NCBI RefSeq assembly: GCF_016862195.1
Contig: NZ_BOMM01000049.1
Span: 62,001 to 126,000, forward strand
Reading direction: 5' to 3'
Length of the DNA stretch: 64,000 nucleotides
From: Paractinoplanes ferrugineus
Lineage (GTDB): Bacteria > Actinomycetota > Actinomycetes > Mycobacteriales > Micromonosporaceae
Part shown: positions 1 through 7,766 of the stretch, piece by piece
Position numbering within the stretch: the stretch's first letter is position 1
Layout of the letters: every line of letters begins with the position of its first letter
Position numbers and translations under genes: made by a program
Notes under the pieces: model-generated
Told to the model about the DNA's origin: nothing
What the model saw: only the letters and a program-made list of their open reading frames with translations
Databases searched by the model: none

Positions 1-2
1 CA

Positions 3-221
3 TTGACGCCGCATCCCGGGCCGTTGCGCCGGGAGCTGCTCGCCCACCTGGATCGGGTCGGTTCGGCGACGGTGACCGACCTGCGGACCTTCGCCCTGAC
101 CGAGACGATCTATCGCGCGGCGGACGCCACCCGGGTGCTGCACACGCTCGTCGACTCGGGCGACGTCACCCGCGAGCCCTCGGCTGGACGGCTCGGCGGG
201 GACGTCGTTATCAAGCGCTAG
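3..221 (+). CDS. Small winged-helix-like protein, start at or beyond window edge
   Basis: A 72-codon frame opens with TTG at the very edge of the window, so the true start may lie upstream and the protein may be longer. The visible part has the alternating helix pattern of a winged-helix DNA-binding fold: a LLAHLDRVGSATVTDL segment, then helices, then a short basic wing ending in VVIKR. I cannot assign a family. The gene is convergent with the DUF4236 gene, and the two stop codons sit back to back inside one palindrome. Confidence 0.5.
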   Translation: MTPHPGPLRRELLAHLDRVGSATVTDLRTFALTETIYRAADATRVLHTLVDSGDVTREPSAGRLGGDVVIKR

Positions 222-231
222 CTAGCGCTTG
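212..231. terminator. 20-bp palindrome holding two convergent stop codons
   Basis: CAAGCGCTAGCTAGCGCTTG reads the same on both strands. The TAG of the plus-strand gene (219-221) and the TAG of the minus-strand gene (222-224) lie at its centre. It could fold as an 8-bp stem with a 4-nt loop on either transcript. There is no T-run, so terminator activity is an inference. Confidence 0.45.
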
Positions 232-395
232 TTCTGCCTCCAGGACAGCGGCCCGGGCAGGTCGACGCGGTGCGCGCGGGTCTTGGAGTTCCAGGACCAG
301 CGGCCGATCTTGATGCTCCAGGACGAGAAACCGTTCTCGGTGAAGTTCAGGATCAGTGGCCCGAACTTCTTGCGGCTGCGGAAGAGGAGGCCCAT
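222..395 (-). CDS. DUF4236-like small protein
   Basis: A 57-residue frame starts at ATG (395-393) and stops at 224-222. It begins MGLLFRSRKKFGPLILNFTE and carries a GFSSWSIKIGRWSWN segment followed by a basic, proline-containing tail. Short proteins opening with a phenylalanine/arginine-rich patch, then an aromatic beta-rich core, are typical of DUF4236 proteins in actinomycetes. The family has no firmly known function. It is convergent with the preceding small gene and lies downstream of the Rrf2 gene on the same strand, with about 80 nt between them. Confidence 0.6.
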   Translation of the reverse strand: MGLLFRSRKKFGPLILNFTENGFSSWSIKIGRWSWNSKTRAHRVDLPGPLSWRQNKR

Positions 396-472
396 TTTCT
401 ACGTCCCTCCGGGGTACGTGGTTGGTTGGGCCTTCGATTCCCGATCGTGGATTTCCGCAAACGTTCCCGAGA

Positions 473-928
473 TCAGCGGGGCTGCCACGCGTCGGGTCGG
501 GTGGTCAGCTTGCGGACGTGGGCCGGCATCCGGCCGCTGATCAGCTCCTGCAGGCTGACCTCGTCGACCACCTCGCGGACCGCGGCCCGCACCGCCACCC
601 ACAGGTTGGGAAGATTCTCCGCGGCGCCGGTGTAACGAGTCTCCTCCGGACGGAGGCCGCGCACCCCGGCGAGGGGTCCATCGACGGCTCGCAATATCTG
701 ACCGATCGTCACGTCCCGGGGGGACTGTGACAGGGTGTAGCCGCCTTCGGCGCCGCGCTGGGCGCGGACCACACCCGCGCGGCGCAGATCGGCGAGCACC
801 GCCTCGAGGAACTTGCGGGGCATGTCCTGGTCCTGAGCGATCGCCTGGGCCGACATCAGGGACGGGTGGGCCTGCGCCAAGCTGAGGGCGGCGCGGACCG
901 CGTAATCACCACGCGCGGAGATCTGCAC
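473..928 (-). CDS. Rrf2-family transcriptional regulator
   Basis: The 151-residue protein opens MQISARGDYAVRAALSLA, the standard first helix of Rrf2 regulators, then a winged helix (residues about 24-65, with the recognition region around QDQDMPRKFLEAVLADLRRAG and the wing GAEGGYTLSQ). The following VTIGQILRAVDGPLA segment is the usual dimerisation helix. Rrf2 proteins such as IscR or NsrR bind an Fe-S cluster through cysteines in the C-terminal half. This protein has no cysteine at all, so it belongs to the clusterless group and its signal is unknown. Length is normal for the family. It lies just downstream of the AraC gene on the same strand. Confidence 0.85.
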   Translation of the reverse strand: MQISARGDYAVRAALSLAQAHPSLMSAQAIAQDQDMPRKFLEAVLADLRRAGVVRAQRGAEGGYTLSQSPRDVTIGQILRAVDGPLAGVRGLRPEETRYTGAAENLPNLWVAVRAAVREVVDEVSLQELISGRMPAHVRKLTTRPDAWQPR

Positions 929-993
929 TCACCCATCATGCCCCCTCGAGGTCGCCGACCCGCACATACCCCATGGATAAATGGGAATTACCG

Positions 994-1848
994 TCAGTCA
1001 GGGGGACGTCGCTGTTTCGGGACCTGCACATCATTGTGTACGCCCATCTCCGCGCGGAACTGGCCCGGACTCATGCCGGCCTCGCGATGGAAGAAACGGC
1101 CGAAGTTGGTCGGCTCCAGGAAGCCGAGTTCGCGGCCGACCTCGGCGACCGAATGCCGGGTGCAGGCGAGCAACCGGCGCGCCTCCAGCGCCACCCGATC
1201 GTCGACCACCTGCTTGGCGGTGCGGCCGGTCACCGCGAGACTCGCCCGGGTGAGGGTGCGCACCGAGCAGCCCATCTCCTCGGCGTAGTCCTCCACCCGG
1301 CGGCTGCGCGGATGACCCGCCTCGAGCCGGCGCCGGAACCGGGCGAACGTGCGGGCCTCCGCCCCGACCTGCACCGACGGACGGGTCAGCAGGGCGATGC
1401 GCAGCAGCAGGACGGCCAGCTGATGACGCAGCAGGTCGGCGGCGAGCGGGCCGGCGCGGTGCCGCTCGCAGTCCACCGCCAGCTGGGCGAATTCGCTGAT
1501 GACCGCGTCCTCGTCCTCACCCTCCAGCTGCCAGGAGCCGGGCGCCTCGGGCTGATCGCGCCAGTGGTCGCCGGCGAGCCGGCCGTCGAACGTGACGACG
1601 CTCGCCGCCAGGCCGTTCGGCTTGAGCCGGAGTGCCTGGCCGGGGCGGATCCAGAGCAGGGTTCCCGGCCGGCAGACCTTCGCCTCGAAGTCGACCTCCA
1701 CCGTGCCGTGCCCGGCGGTCGTGAGCAGCAGGGCGTGGAATGCCGGGCGCCCCGGCGGCAGGGGCTGGACCTCGCGCAGCTCACACGTGCCCACGCCGGC
1801 CCAGCCGGGCGGCGAGAGCGCCGTGACATGCGTTCTTGTCGAGGTCAT
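994..1848 (-). CDS. AraC-family transcriptional regulator
   Basis: The C-terminal about 100 residues carry the paired helix-turn-helix of AraC proteins: RVEDYAEEMGCSVRTLTRA is the first, and SVAEVGRELGFLEPTNFGRF followed by FHREAGMSPGQFR is the conserved second. The N-terminal part looks like a small cupin-type sensing domain (GTVEVDFEAKVCRPGTLLWI, then RPGQALRL). I chose the ATG at 1848 because it begins directly at the sensing domain; an in-frame GTG at 1884 would add 12 residues. The DNA-binding role is well supported, the effector is unknown. A strong terminator further upstream separates it from ssgB. Confidence 0.85.
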   Translation of the reverse strand: MTSTRTHVTALSPPGWAGVGTCELREVQPLPPGRPAFHALLLTTAGHGTVEVDFEAKVCRPGTLLWIRPGQALRLKPNGLAASVVTFDGRLAGDHWRDQPEAPGSWQLEGEDEDAVISEFAQLAVDCERHRAGPLAADLLRHQLAVLLLRIALLTRPSVQVGAEARTFARFRRRLEAGHPRSRRVEDYAEEMGCSVRTLTRASLAVTGRTAKQVVDDRVALEARRLLACTRHSVAEVGRELGFLEPTNFGRFFHREAGMSPGQFRAEMGVHNDVQVPKQRRPPD

Positions 1849-1987
1849 CGCGCCGACCGTAACTGTCGATGACCAACGATGCACGTGCTAAAAGGTTGGT
1901 TGTTGGGAATCTGATCGAAATCCCGGGCGATTGTCCCTTTGTCGTGTTCTTTGTCCGGGTTTTCTTTCGTTAGCGGGTGAAAAAGAA

Positions 1988-2024
1988 CGACCCACGCGGA
2001 CCGGCAGAGTCCGCGTGGGTCGTC
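1988..2024 (-). terminator. Rho-independent terminator of ssgB
   Basis: A perfect 15-bp stem (1988-2002 with 2010-2024) and 7-nt loop is followed, on the minus strand, by a T-run read from 1985 down to 1980. It lies 19 nt after the ssgB stop, so it ends that transcript and insulates the AraC gene. Confidence 0.85.
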
Positions 2025-2043
2025 ATATCTTCTTCCGCTCTAT

Positions 2044-2475
2044 CTACCTGCCCGCGAGCAGGCGGTTCACCGCGGCATCCACATCCAGATGTTCTGATTC
2101 CCGGCCGCGTGGCACCACGACATAGGTGCGCCGGAGGAATCGGACGAGGACACTGCGGGGTACTTCGAACAGTGCGTTGCCGTCCGGAGACGACAGCGCG
2201 AGGGCCACGAAATCTCCCCGCGGCGTGGCCCAGGGCCACACCCTCACATCGCCGATACCCGCGGGCTCGTCGAGCCCGGTCACGAGCAGTTCACGTGCGA
2301 AGGACCAGCTCACGGCTTCCCCACCGGCTGATTCCGCATGGAACAACACATGGACCGCATACGGGTCCGCCGGGTCGTAGCGGAGGCTGGCGCGCACGGG
2401 CAGGGCCGTGGCGTCAGGCGCTACTAACCGCAGCGAGGTCTCGACCTCGACGGTCGTTGGACGAATGGTACTCAT
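2044..2475 (-). CDS. ssgB: SsgA/SsgB-like sporulation and cell-division regulator
   Basis: The 143-residue protein has the hallmarks of the SsgA-like family, which is specific to actinomycetes: LRYDPADPYAVHVLFH near residue 35, a WSFARELLVTGL segment, GDVRVWPW, and the SSPDGNALFEVPRSVLVRFL stretch. SsgB-type members recruit FtsZ to sporulation septa and act at the membrane-associated divisome. Length matches the family (130-145). Assignment to SsgB rather than another paralogue is by general resemblance and gene solitude, so it is moderate. It is transcribed divergently from the PGPGW membrane protein across a 276-nt spacer that must hold both promoters. It supports a sporulating host and a chromosomal origin for this flank. 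Confidence 0.8.
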   Translation of the reverse strand: MSTIRPTTVEVETSLRLVAPDATALPVRASLRYDPADPYAVHVLFHAESAGGEAVSWSFARELLVTGLDEPAGIGDVRVWPWATPRGDFVALALSSPDGNALFEVPRSVLVRFLRRTYVVVPRGRESEHLDVDAAVNRLLAGR

Positions 2476-2751
2476 GGACGAACTCCCCCCGGCACCGCTG
2501 CGAGGCTGGTGAACCCCGCGTTTCCCATACTCAGGTGATCCCTGTCGTTACGCTCCGCCATACGCTGATCTCACCCAGTAGTGGGAAGACGGTTCCGAAA
2601 ACCCTTTCGCACAAGACGTAAAGCGATATCTTGTCCTGTTCTGCCCAAGTACTCGGTTCCGCCCGGCGTCGGGTGGTCCAGCAGTTGACTTACTCCGGTA
2701 ACGTCCATTTCTCCCGGGTGGTGACGGGGTTCCGGGACACTGGGGGATGAA

Positions 2752-3153
2752 ATGAGTACGAAAGCGGACGAAGATCGGTCACCAGTGGGCGTTTTGGACA
2801 AGATTCGGGCGAACCCTACCGGGCGCCTAGCCCTCAAGATCGGAATTGGCGTTCTCGGCACCCTCGTCGTCGCCCTCGGCATAGTGTTGATCCCGTTCCC
2901 CGGCCCCGGCTGGGCGATCGTGATCCTCGGCCTGGCCATCTGGTCCCTCGAGTTCACCTGGGCCAAGCGACTGCTCGACTTCACCCGGCACCACGTCAAA
3001 TCCTGGACCAGCTGGATCGGCCGGCAGAACCTCGGCGTCCGAGCCCTCATCGGCATCCTCGGCATGATCTTCGTGGCCGGCGTCGTCTGGCTCTCCGTGA
3101 AGCTCAGCTTCGGCATCGACCTGATCCAGCAGACACGCGACTGGCTGAGCTGA
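2752..3153 (+). CDS. PGPGW transmembrane protein (TIGR02611-like)
   Basis: The 133-residue membrane protein contains the motif FPGPGWAIVILGLAIWSLE (about residues 46-65), the signature of the PGPGW family found widely in actinobacteria. Three hydrophobic segments are visible: about 28-45, 50-65 and 98-118. A short charged N-terminus precedes them. The function of this family is not known. It ends 53 nt before the tRNA-Val gene, and the promoter of that tRNA must lie in this gap. Confidence 0.75.
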   Translation: MSTKADEDRSPVGVLDKIRANPTGRLALKIGIGVLGTLVVALGIVLIPFPGPGWAIVILGLAIWSLEFTWAKRLLDFTRHHVKSWTSWIGRQNLGVRALIGILGMIFVAGVVWLSVKLSFGIDLIQQTRDWLS

Positions 3154-3206
3154 CCCCGGATTACCACTGGAGTCACACCGTCTAGTAGAGTCACCTCACC
3201 AGTTGA

Positions 3207-3281
3207 GGGCGATTAGCTCAGCGGGAGAGCGCTCCGTTCACACCGGAGAGGTCACTGGTTCGATCCCAGTATCGCCCACCA
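3207..3281 (+). tRNA. tRNA-Val (anticodon CAC)
   Basis: The acceptor GGGCGAT (3207-3213) pairs with ATCGCCC (3271-3277), followed by A and an encoded CCA. The anticodon stem CTCCG/CGGAG encloses the loop TTCACAC, giving CAC, which reads GTG. The T-arm holds GGTTCGATCCC. The gene is complete. Its 3' half overlaps the 3' end of the serine recombinase gene on the opposite strand, which marks it as the integration site. Confidence 0.95.
3238..3281. other. Putative left attachment site (attL) within the tRNA 3' half
   Basis: The recombinase stop codon is the TCA at 3238-3240, inside the tRNA anticodon loop, so the last 14 codons of the recombinase are the antisense of the tRNA. An element that integrates at a tRNA must carry a copy of the tRNA 3' end to restore the gene. 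The crossover point should therefore lie within or just right of this segment. The matching right junction was not found in the window. Confidence 0.55.
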
Positions 3282-4878
3282 TAGTTGGCAGTGCGCGAAC
3301 CGCACCGTCCGGCTGATTTTGATCAAGGGCTGACTCCAGGGTCAGCCATTCGTCGTCTCTCGTGGTCGGGATGCGGAACCTCGGGATGACGCTGTCGTCC
3401 GACTGGATCTCGATGTCCTCGATCAGGGCTTCGAAGAGTGCCTTCCTGGCCCGGTGCCCGCCCGATCGGATGATCTCGGTGATCTGGCCTCGGAGCAGCG
3501 CGAGTTCTTCGGGAGAGGGGCCGGTCGGGGGTTTGTCGAGCTCGAATTCGAGGCGAGCCTTGTCGGCTCGGAGCTGTTTGGTCTGTTTGCGTAGATCGAC
3601 CAGGCGGGCTTTGACGTCGGGGTCCTGGTCGTCGAAGGTTCCACGCTCGAATGCGGTGAGGTAGCGGTCGATGGCGATCGACGCCTCTTTGAGCTGACGT
3701 TTGGTGGCGTCGAGTTCTTCGTGGACCTTGCCGGTGGCTTGGCCGTGGGCGGTGAGGAACTCGGATACTGCCTGATCGATGACGTCGTGTCCGCTGGTGT
3801 AGAAGTCGATCAGTGCTTGGCCGATGGCTTCCTCGAGGTGGTCGGCGCTGAAGCGGTGGATACCGCATCCCTGTTTCGTTCCGTACCGGTTGCGGGTCCA
3901 GCAGGTGTAGTAGCGGTAGCGGTTGCTGCGGCCGTTGGCGGCGGTGCCGATGTACTTTCTGCCGCACTGCGGACAGGCGATCTTCCCGGTGAGGGTGTAG
4001 TCGGACGGGTTTGCTGCTCGCTGTCCGATCTCCTCGCCGCGCCGGTTGAGGATGGTCTGGGCTTTGCTGAATTGATCTTGGGTGATGATGGCGGGGTGGG
4101 CGTCGATGACGGTGATGTCGCGGAAGCTCTTCTCGCCGATGTAGAGGCGGTTGGTGACGACCACTTCTACCGCTGCCGACGACCAGACTCTGCCGCGTTT
4201 GGTGCGCAGGCCGCGGTCGTTGAGCGCGTTGGCGATGGCGCGGGTGCCGAGCCGGTCCTTGGTGTAGAGGTCGAAGATGAGCCGGACTACCGCTGCTTCT
4301 GCCTCCACGACGACGATGTTGTTGGTCTTGGAGTCCTTGACGTAGCCGATCGGCACGGGGCCGCCGTTCCACAGGCCCTTCGTGGCCTTGCGTTCCATGC
4401 CCGCGATGACGCGGTCGATGATCACTTCGCGCTCGAATTCAGCGAACACCCCGAGCATTTGCACGAGCATGCGTCCGACCGGGGTGGAGGTGTCGAACGG
4501 CTCGGTGGCCGACCGGAAGGCCACACCGGCGTCGGCGAGGTCGTCGAGTAGGCCGACCAGGTCGCGCAGCCTGCGGGAGAAGCGGTCGACCCGATAGACG
4601 AGGACGGTGTCGAACAGGCCGGCGCGGGCGGCCCGGAGCATGTTCTGGAGTTCTTCCCGGTCAGTGGTGGCGCCGGACGCGTCGTCTGAGTAGATCTTCA
4701 CGATCTGCCAGTCGCCCGGCTGGGACTCGACGAAGGCTCGCAGTTTGGTTTCCTGGGCTTCGAGGCTGTAGGGCTGGTTGTCCTCGTCGGTGGACCGGCG
4801 GATGTAGATCGCTACCCGGCGAGTGAACGCCTCTTCGATCTGCCGTATTCGGTGGGCGGTGCGCGTTTTCTTAGCCAT
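3238..4878 (-). CDS. Large serine recombinase (integrase) of the mobile element
   Basis: This 546-residue protein would cut and join DNA through a serine nucleophile to integrate and excise the element. It has an N-terminal resolvase domain with IYIRRST near residue 25 (Ser29 is the likely nucleophile) and YRVDRFSRRLRDL near 100. A recombinase domain follows (GMERKATKGLWNGGPVPIGY). A zinc ribbon has CPQCGRKY and a later CW...GCGIH near 300-345. A long charged coiled coil covers about 375-450. This is the standard layout of phage- and ICE-type large serine integrases. The last 14 residues come from the antisense strand of the tRNA, so the native C-terminus may differ in the excised circle. Most tRNA-targeting integrases are tyrosine enzymes, which makes this pairing less usual. 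Confidence 0.9.
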   Translation of the reverse strand: MAKKTRTAHRIRQIEEAFTRRVAIYIRRSTDEDNQPYSLEAQETKLRAFVESQPGDWQIVKIYSDDASGATTDREELQNMLRAARAGLFDTVLVYRVDRFSRRLRDLVGLLDDLADAGVAFRSATEPFDTSTPVGRMLVQMLGVFAEFEREVIIDRVIAGMERKATKGLWNGGPVPIGYVKDSKTNNIVVVEAEAAVVRLIFDLYTKDRLGTRAIANALNDRGLRTKRGRVWSSAAVEVVVTNRLYIGEKSFRDITVIDAHPAIITQDQFSKAQTILNRRGEEIGQRAANPSDYTLTGKIACPQCGRKYIGTAANGRSNRYRYYTCWTRNRYGTKQGCGIHRFSADHLEEAIGQALIDFYTSGHDVIDQAVSEFLTAHGQATGKVHEELDATKRQLKEASIAIDRYLTAFERGTFDDQDPDVKARLVDLRKQTKQLRADKARLEFELDKPPTGPSPEELALLRGQITEIIRSGGHRARKALFEALIEDIEIQSDDSVIPRFRIPTTRDDEWLTLESALDQNQPDGAVRALPTMVGDTGIEPVTSPV

Positions 4879-4987
4879 ATCTATCGATGCCTTTCAAGAT
4901 CATTTGAGAGGTGGATCATCGCTGAACGTCAGTCAATCCGCGCCGGTAGTCAAGCCATGCGAATGGCTATGAGCTGCGGAAATGCAA

Positions 4988-5025
4988 GAAGGCCGGTCCT
5001 GCGCAGATGCGCAGGACCGGCCTTC
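4988..5025 (-). terminator. 17-bp hairpin between recombinase and small upstream gene
   Basis: Perfect stem 4988-5004 with 5009-5025 and the loop AGAT. It lies 63 nt beyond the stop of the minus-strand small gene and 110 nt before the recombinase start. It has no clear T-run on either strand, so it may be a terminator or a leader structure. Confidence 0.55.
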
Positions 5026-5087
5026 GTTGACTGGTTGGATGGAGGTCTACGGGGGCTTCGCAATGACCGCACTGAGCTTGGTGGCGG

Positions 5088-5369
5088 TCATCCGGGATCG
5101 GGTTCTACCGGACTGCTCGTCCGGGAACGGGTCCGTTGGGCTGGTGGCGGTATGGGGTGTTGCCGTTCCCACCATTCGGCGATCAACGCGGCGAGCGCGG
5201 TGACAGCCTGCTCGCGGTCCTCGTCGCGTAGCGGTGCGGTGCGTGGTGGGCGGACGGTGATCGGATTCTGGCGGCTGGACGCTCGGGAGCGCGGAGTTGA
5301 TCGCTGGGGTGCGTCAGCCATAGGCGGTCCTGGCCAGGGTTCTGTGTCGTTGAACGGCTGCGGTTTCAT
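5088..5369 (-). CDS. Small charged protein upstream of the recombinase
   Basis: The 93-residue frame has a basic, proline-rich first half and a helical second half (DREQAVTALAALIAEWWERQ, residues about 50-70) with aromatic residues. Small proteins next to integrases on such elements are often excision or regulatory factors, but nothing here identifies one. A strong GGAGG lies at about the right distance from a different ATG at 5374, which opens a 19-codon frame overlapping this one. Translation of the 93-residue frame could be coupled to that short frame, or could begin at the internal ATG 16 codons in. It is one of the genes preceded by a close upstream hairpin. Confidence 0.5.
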   Translation of the reverse strand: MKPQPFNDTEPWPGPPMADAPQRSTPRSRASSRQNPITVRPPRTAPLRDEDREQAVTALAALIAEWWERQHPIPPPAQRTRSRTSSPVEPDPG

Positions 5370-5400
5370 TCATCTCGTACCTCCTCGGATGGCGGAAACG

Positions 5401-5439
5401 CCGGATGGCCCGTAGAGCAGTGCTCTACGGGCCATCCGG
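5401..5439 (-). terminator. 19-bp near-perfect palindromic hairpin
   Basis: Arms 5401-5419 and 5421-5439 are perfect reverse complements around one central G. On the minus strand it lies 87 nt after the secreted-protein stop and 26 nt before the ATG at 5374. There is no T-run. It is the first of a series of hairpins placed just before start codons in this element. Confidence 0.6.
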
Positions 5440-5525
5440 TGGTCGTGAGTGGGTTACGCGAGAGGGCTCAACGACGCTGGGGCATCCGATGGGCTGTTCC
5501 GCATGGGGACGCCTCGGCGTGCCGG

Positions 5526-6386
5526 TTAGCCGGACACGACGGAGCGTTGTTGAGTCACGGTGACGTTGGCGGTGGTGGCGGTCGTGATCGCCGGTTCGGT
5601 TCCGGAGAATCCGCCGCCGCTCCAGGAGATGTCCCAGGTTGCGACCGCTCGGACGGTGTAACCGGTTCCGCCAGAGGGGACCGTGTAGGTGTGCCCACAA
5701 TCCGGTGACTCGGTGTCCATGCCGGCCGCTGCAGTCCACGGAGTTCCCGGGCCTTCACAGACACGGGCAGAGGTGCCGTCGCCCGCGTCCCAGGTGATCT
5801 TCTTGGGTACGGCTCTGGCGGTGATGGTCAGTCCGCCTGCGGAGGCGGACGCAGTCTGGGTCTGCCACCATCCGGGCTGCACCCACCACCACACCGGAAC
5901 CCAGACGACCTGGGTGGTGGTGAACTTGGGATTGGCCGCGATGGCGGGAGTGGGGATCTCAAGGCTGTCGACGGCGCGTTGGGTGAGGACGCCAAGCGCC
6001 GCGGGCGGCTGGTCCAGTATCACGATGCCCCAGTCGGTCGTCTCGTCCGTCTCGGGATTGATACAGGTCTTGATCCACTGGTTGGCCGGCAGGTATCCAC
6101 CTGCGTCCTTGCCGTAGTAGCAGCCGTCGCTGCCGAGCCAGCCGAATTCGTTGTAGCACTCCACGGGCTGACCACCGATGGTGCACGAGATGCTCCCACC
6201 GCCATCTCCGTCATTGCCGCTGCCGCCGCCGGTGTAGCCGACCTCGACCGTGCATCGGGGGTTACTGGGCGACGTGGAGCAGTCGACGCCTCCCCACCCG
6301 TCATCGGCCCGGCTTACTCCTGGGATGGCAACGACCAGCACAACGGCCGCCACCAGCGGGATGAGGAGACGCCTCAGGGTTTGCAC
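5526..6386 (-). CDS. Secreted protein of unknown function
   Basis: The 286-residue protein has a signal peptide: a basic start MQTLRRLLIPL, a hydrophobic core to about residue 22 and a likely cleavage after GVSRA. The mature part has several cysteine pairs (DCSTSPSNPRC, SCTIGGQPVEC, DGCYYG) and a tryptophan-rich stretch VWVPVWWWVQPGWWQ. The C-terminal beta-rich part has spacing like a PKD-type domain (ITWDAGDGTSARVCEGPG, later CGHTYTVPSGGTGYTVRAVATW). It should act at the cell surface or outside. Its start overlaps the end of the lipoprotein gene by 13 nt, so the two are one operon. The nearby pilus genes suggest a surface role, but this is inference. Confidence 0.7.
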   Translation of the reverse strand: MQTLRRLLIPLVAAVVLVVAIPGVSRADDGWGGVDCSTSPSNPRCTVEVGYTGGGSGNDGDGGGSISCTIGGQPVECYNEFGWLGSDGCYYGKDAGGYLPANQWIKTCINPETDETTDWGIVILDQPPAALGVLTQRAVDSLEIPTPAIAANPKFTTTQVVWVPVWWWVQPGWWQTQTASASAGGLTITARAVPKKITWDAGDGTSARVCEGPGTPWTAAAGMDTESPDCGHTYTVPSGGTGYTVRAVATWDISWSGGGFSGTEPAITTATTANVTVTQQRSVVSG

Positions 6387-6967
6387 GACCCCACCTCCCG
6401 TACCGCGAGGGCCGTCACCTTCCAGATGCCTTCGGTGATCTTGAGATCCGCGATCGCCAGGCGATATCCGCCTTTGTCCGACGACACCGGCTCGCCGTTC
6501 GCCTTGTAGAGCGCGGTCTTGCGGGTGTCCATGCAGTCCTCGACGACTGCCTTCGCCGGGGCCTTTGCTGGGCTCAGCTCGGTCACCTTGGCATGGCTGA
6601 CGGTCTTGCCCCGGGCGTAAACGCCCTCCTTCTGCCGTTTGGTCAGCGCCGTCGTGAACAGATCGAGCGCCGATCCGGTGGTGTACCTACGAAGGTCCGG
6701 GTAGTCAGGATCGCTGGTCTGGCCCGCGGCATCGAATGCTTCCTGCATACCCATGTACGCCGCGAGTGCTTGCTGTTTGGCCTCCTCGGCCGTTACCGGC
6801 GCCGCGGACGACGCCGGTAACGGGCTCGAAGGGGCAGGTGCTGGCGCGGATGAGCTGGAGCTCGGTATCTCGACCGGCGGCGGATCGCGGTCCGTGCACG
6901 CGGCCAGTGTCGTCACCGCCATCGCGAGCGCTACCGCCAGAATCGGTCCTGGGTTTGTGCGTCTCAT
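6374..6967 (-). CDS. Putative lipoprotein
   Basis: Starting at the ATG at 6967 (GGAGG 6 nt upstream) gives a 197-residue protein with a clear lipoprotein signal: MRRTNPGPILAVALAMAV, then the lipobox LAAC at about residues 21-24. A Ser/Pro/Ala linker follows, then a globular domain of about 140 residues with AYMGMQEAFDAAGQTSDPDY and LRRYTTGSALDLFTTAL. This domain resembles NTF2-like or SnoaL-like lipoproteins common beside actinobacterial secretion loci, but I would not name it firmly. The longer frame reaching 7117 is rejected because it buries the signal peptide. The gene is co-transcribed with the secreted protein downstream. Confidence 0.75.
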   Translation of the reverse strand: MRRTNPGPILAVALAMAVTTLAACTDRDPPPVEIPSSSSSAPAPAPSSPLPASSAAPVTAEEAKQQALAAYMGMQEAFDAAGQTSDPDYPDLRRYTTGSALDLFTTALTKRQKEGVYARGKTVSHAKVTELSPAKAPAKAVVEDCMDTRKTALYKANGEPVSSDKGGYRLAIADLKITEGIWKVTALAVREVGSCKP

Positions 6968-7029
6968 GCCTGTCCTCCAACGCGAGAGGCCCCGAGCGAT
7001 CTTTCCTACCCGAGACCACGCCGGGTGCG

Positions 7030-7494
7030 CTACTGACAGTTGGGCACGTACATGCTGTCGGTAGCTTCCGTGCGCTCCATCGGGCGTCGTTCGTGGACGG
7101 GGCATAAGCCGCCGCACTTTGCCGATGGCAGGCGCAAGTGCGTGTAGACAGCGACGAGCGCCTCGTAGGTCGCCAGGTGCTCGCGACCTTTGTCGCTGAG
7201 GCTGTACGTCTTGATCGGCCGCCTACCCGATCGGATGGTGTCGACCCGAACCAGTCCCGCACGCGTCAAGCGGTACAAACTGCGCGTCAACGCGTTGTCG
7301 TCTACGTGCTCGCCGACGTGCGTCTCCAGGCGCCCATGTAGCGCACGGAACCGGAACGGCGCTTCGGCGAGCACGGCCAGGATTGGCGGATCCCAGCGAA
7401 AGCGAAACAGGTCGGAAATACGGATTAGCTGCTCGATGTCAATCTTGACTCCCCCGAGTCTGCAAGTTGCACGAGAACTTAAATACCGTGCCAT
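7030..7494 (-). CDS. Winged-helix regulator divergent from the pilus operon
   Basis: Taken from ATG 7494, this is a 154-residue protein. The middle has a winged-helix fold of the HxlR/PadR kind: RWDPPILAVLAEAPFRFRAL, NALTRSLYRLTRAGLVRV as recognition region, then the wing (RSGRRPIKTYSLSDKGREHL). The C-terminal tail has three cysteines (SAKCGGLCPVH and the terminal PNCQ), which could bind metal or sense redox; that is inference. It faces the Tad pilus operon across a 272-nt spacer containing two inverted repeats, the layout expected of a local regulator that controls itself and the pilus genes. An ORF extension to 7638 adds a poor N-terminus and was not used. Confidence 0.7.
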   Translation of the reverse strand: MARYLSSRATCRLGGVKIDIEQLIRISDLFRFRWDPPILAVLAEAPFRFRALHGRLETHVGEHVDDNALTRSLYRLTRAGLVRVDTIRSGRRPIKTYSLSDKGREHLATYEALVAVYTHLRLPSAKCGGLCPVHERRPMERTEATDSMYVPNCQ

Positions 7495-7660
7495 CGGGTG
7501 ATCACCAGCGGCAAACGGTTTCCGATTCGATGGCGCAAGGTCTGATGGCTCTGCCCTATTTGGACGATCATCTATCAGCTGTTCGCGCGATAACGAATCC
7601 AGACATGTCCTGACCTGTGGGAACGCTGTGAGAAGCACAGCGACTCACTGTCGTGGTGAA

Positions 7661-7690
7661 CGTACACGGTGTACGTAGGCGATCTACGTA
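7661..7690. promoter_or_regulatory. Overlapping inverted repeats, candidate operator
   Basis: CGTACAC-G-GTGTACG (7661-7675) overlaps a second repeat TACGTAG-GCGAT-CTACGTA (7672-7690). Both are perfect 7-bp inverted repeats, and they sit between the divergent winged-helix gene and the pilus operon. This is a likely binding site for that regulator or for another dimeric factor. Confidence 0.5.
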
Positions 7691-7766
7691 CGCACTTGTC
7701 CGTGGCGACGCCTTCTGGATCTCCGGTACGACGGAGATTCGCGTTTTGCTACGGGGGTGATGATCC

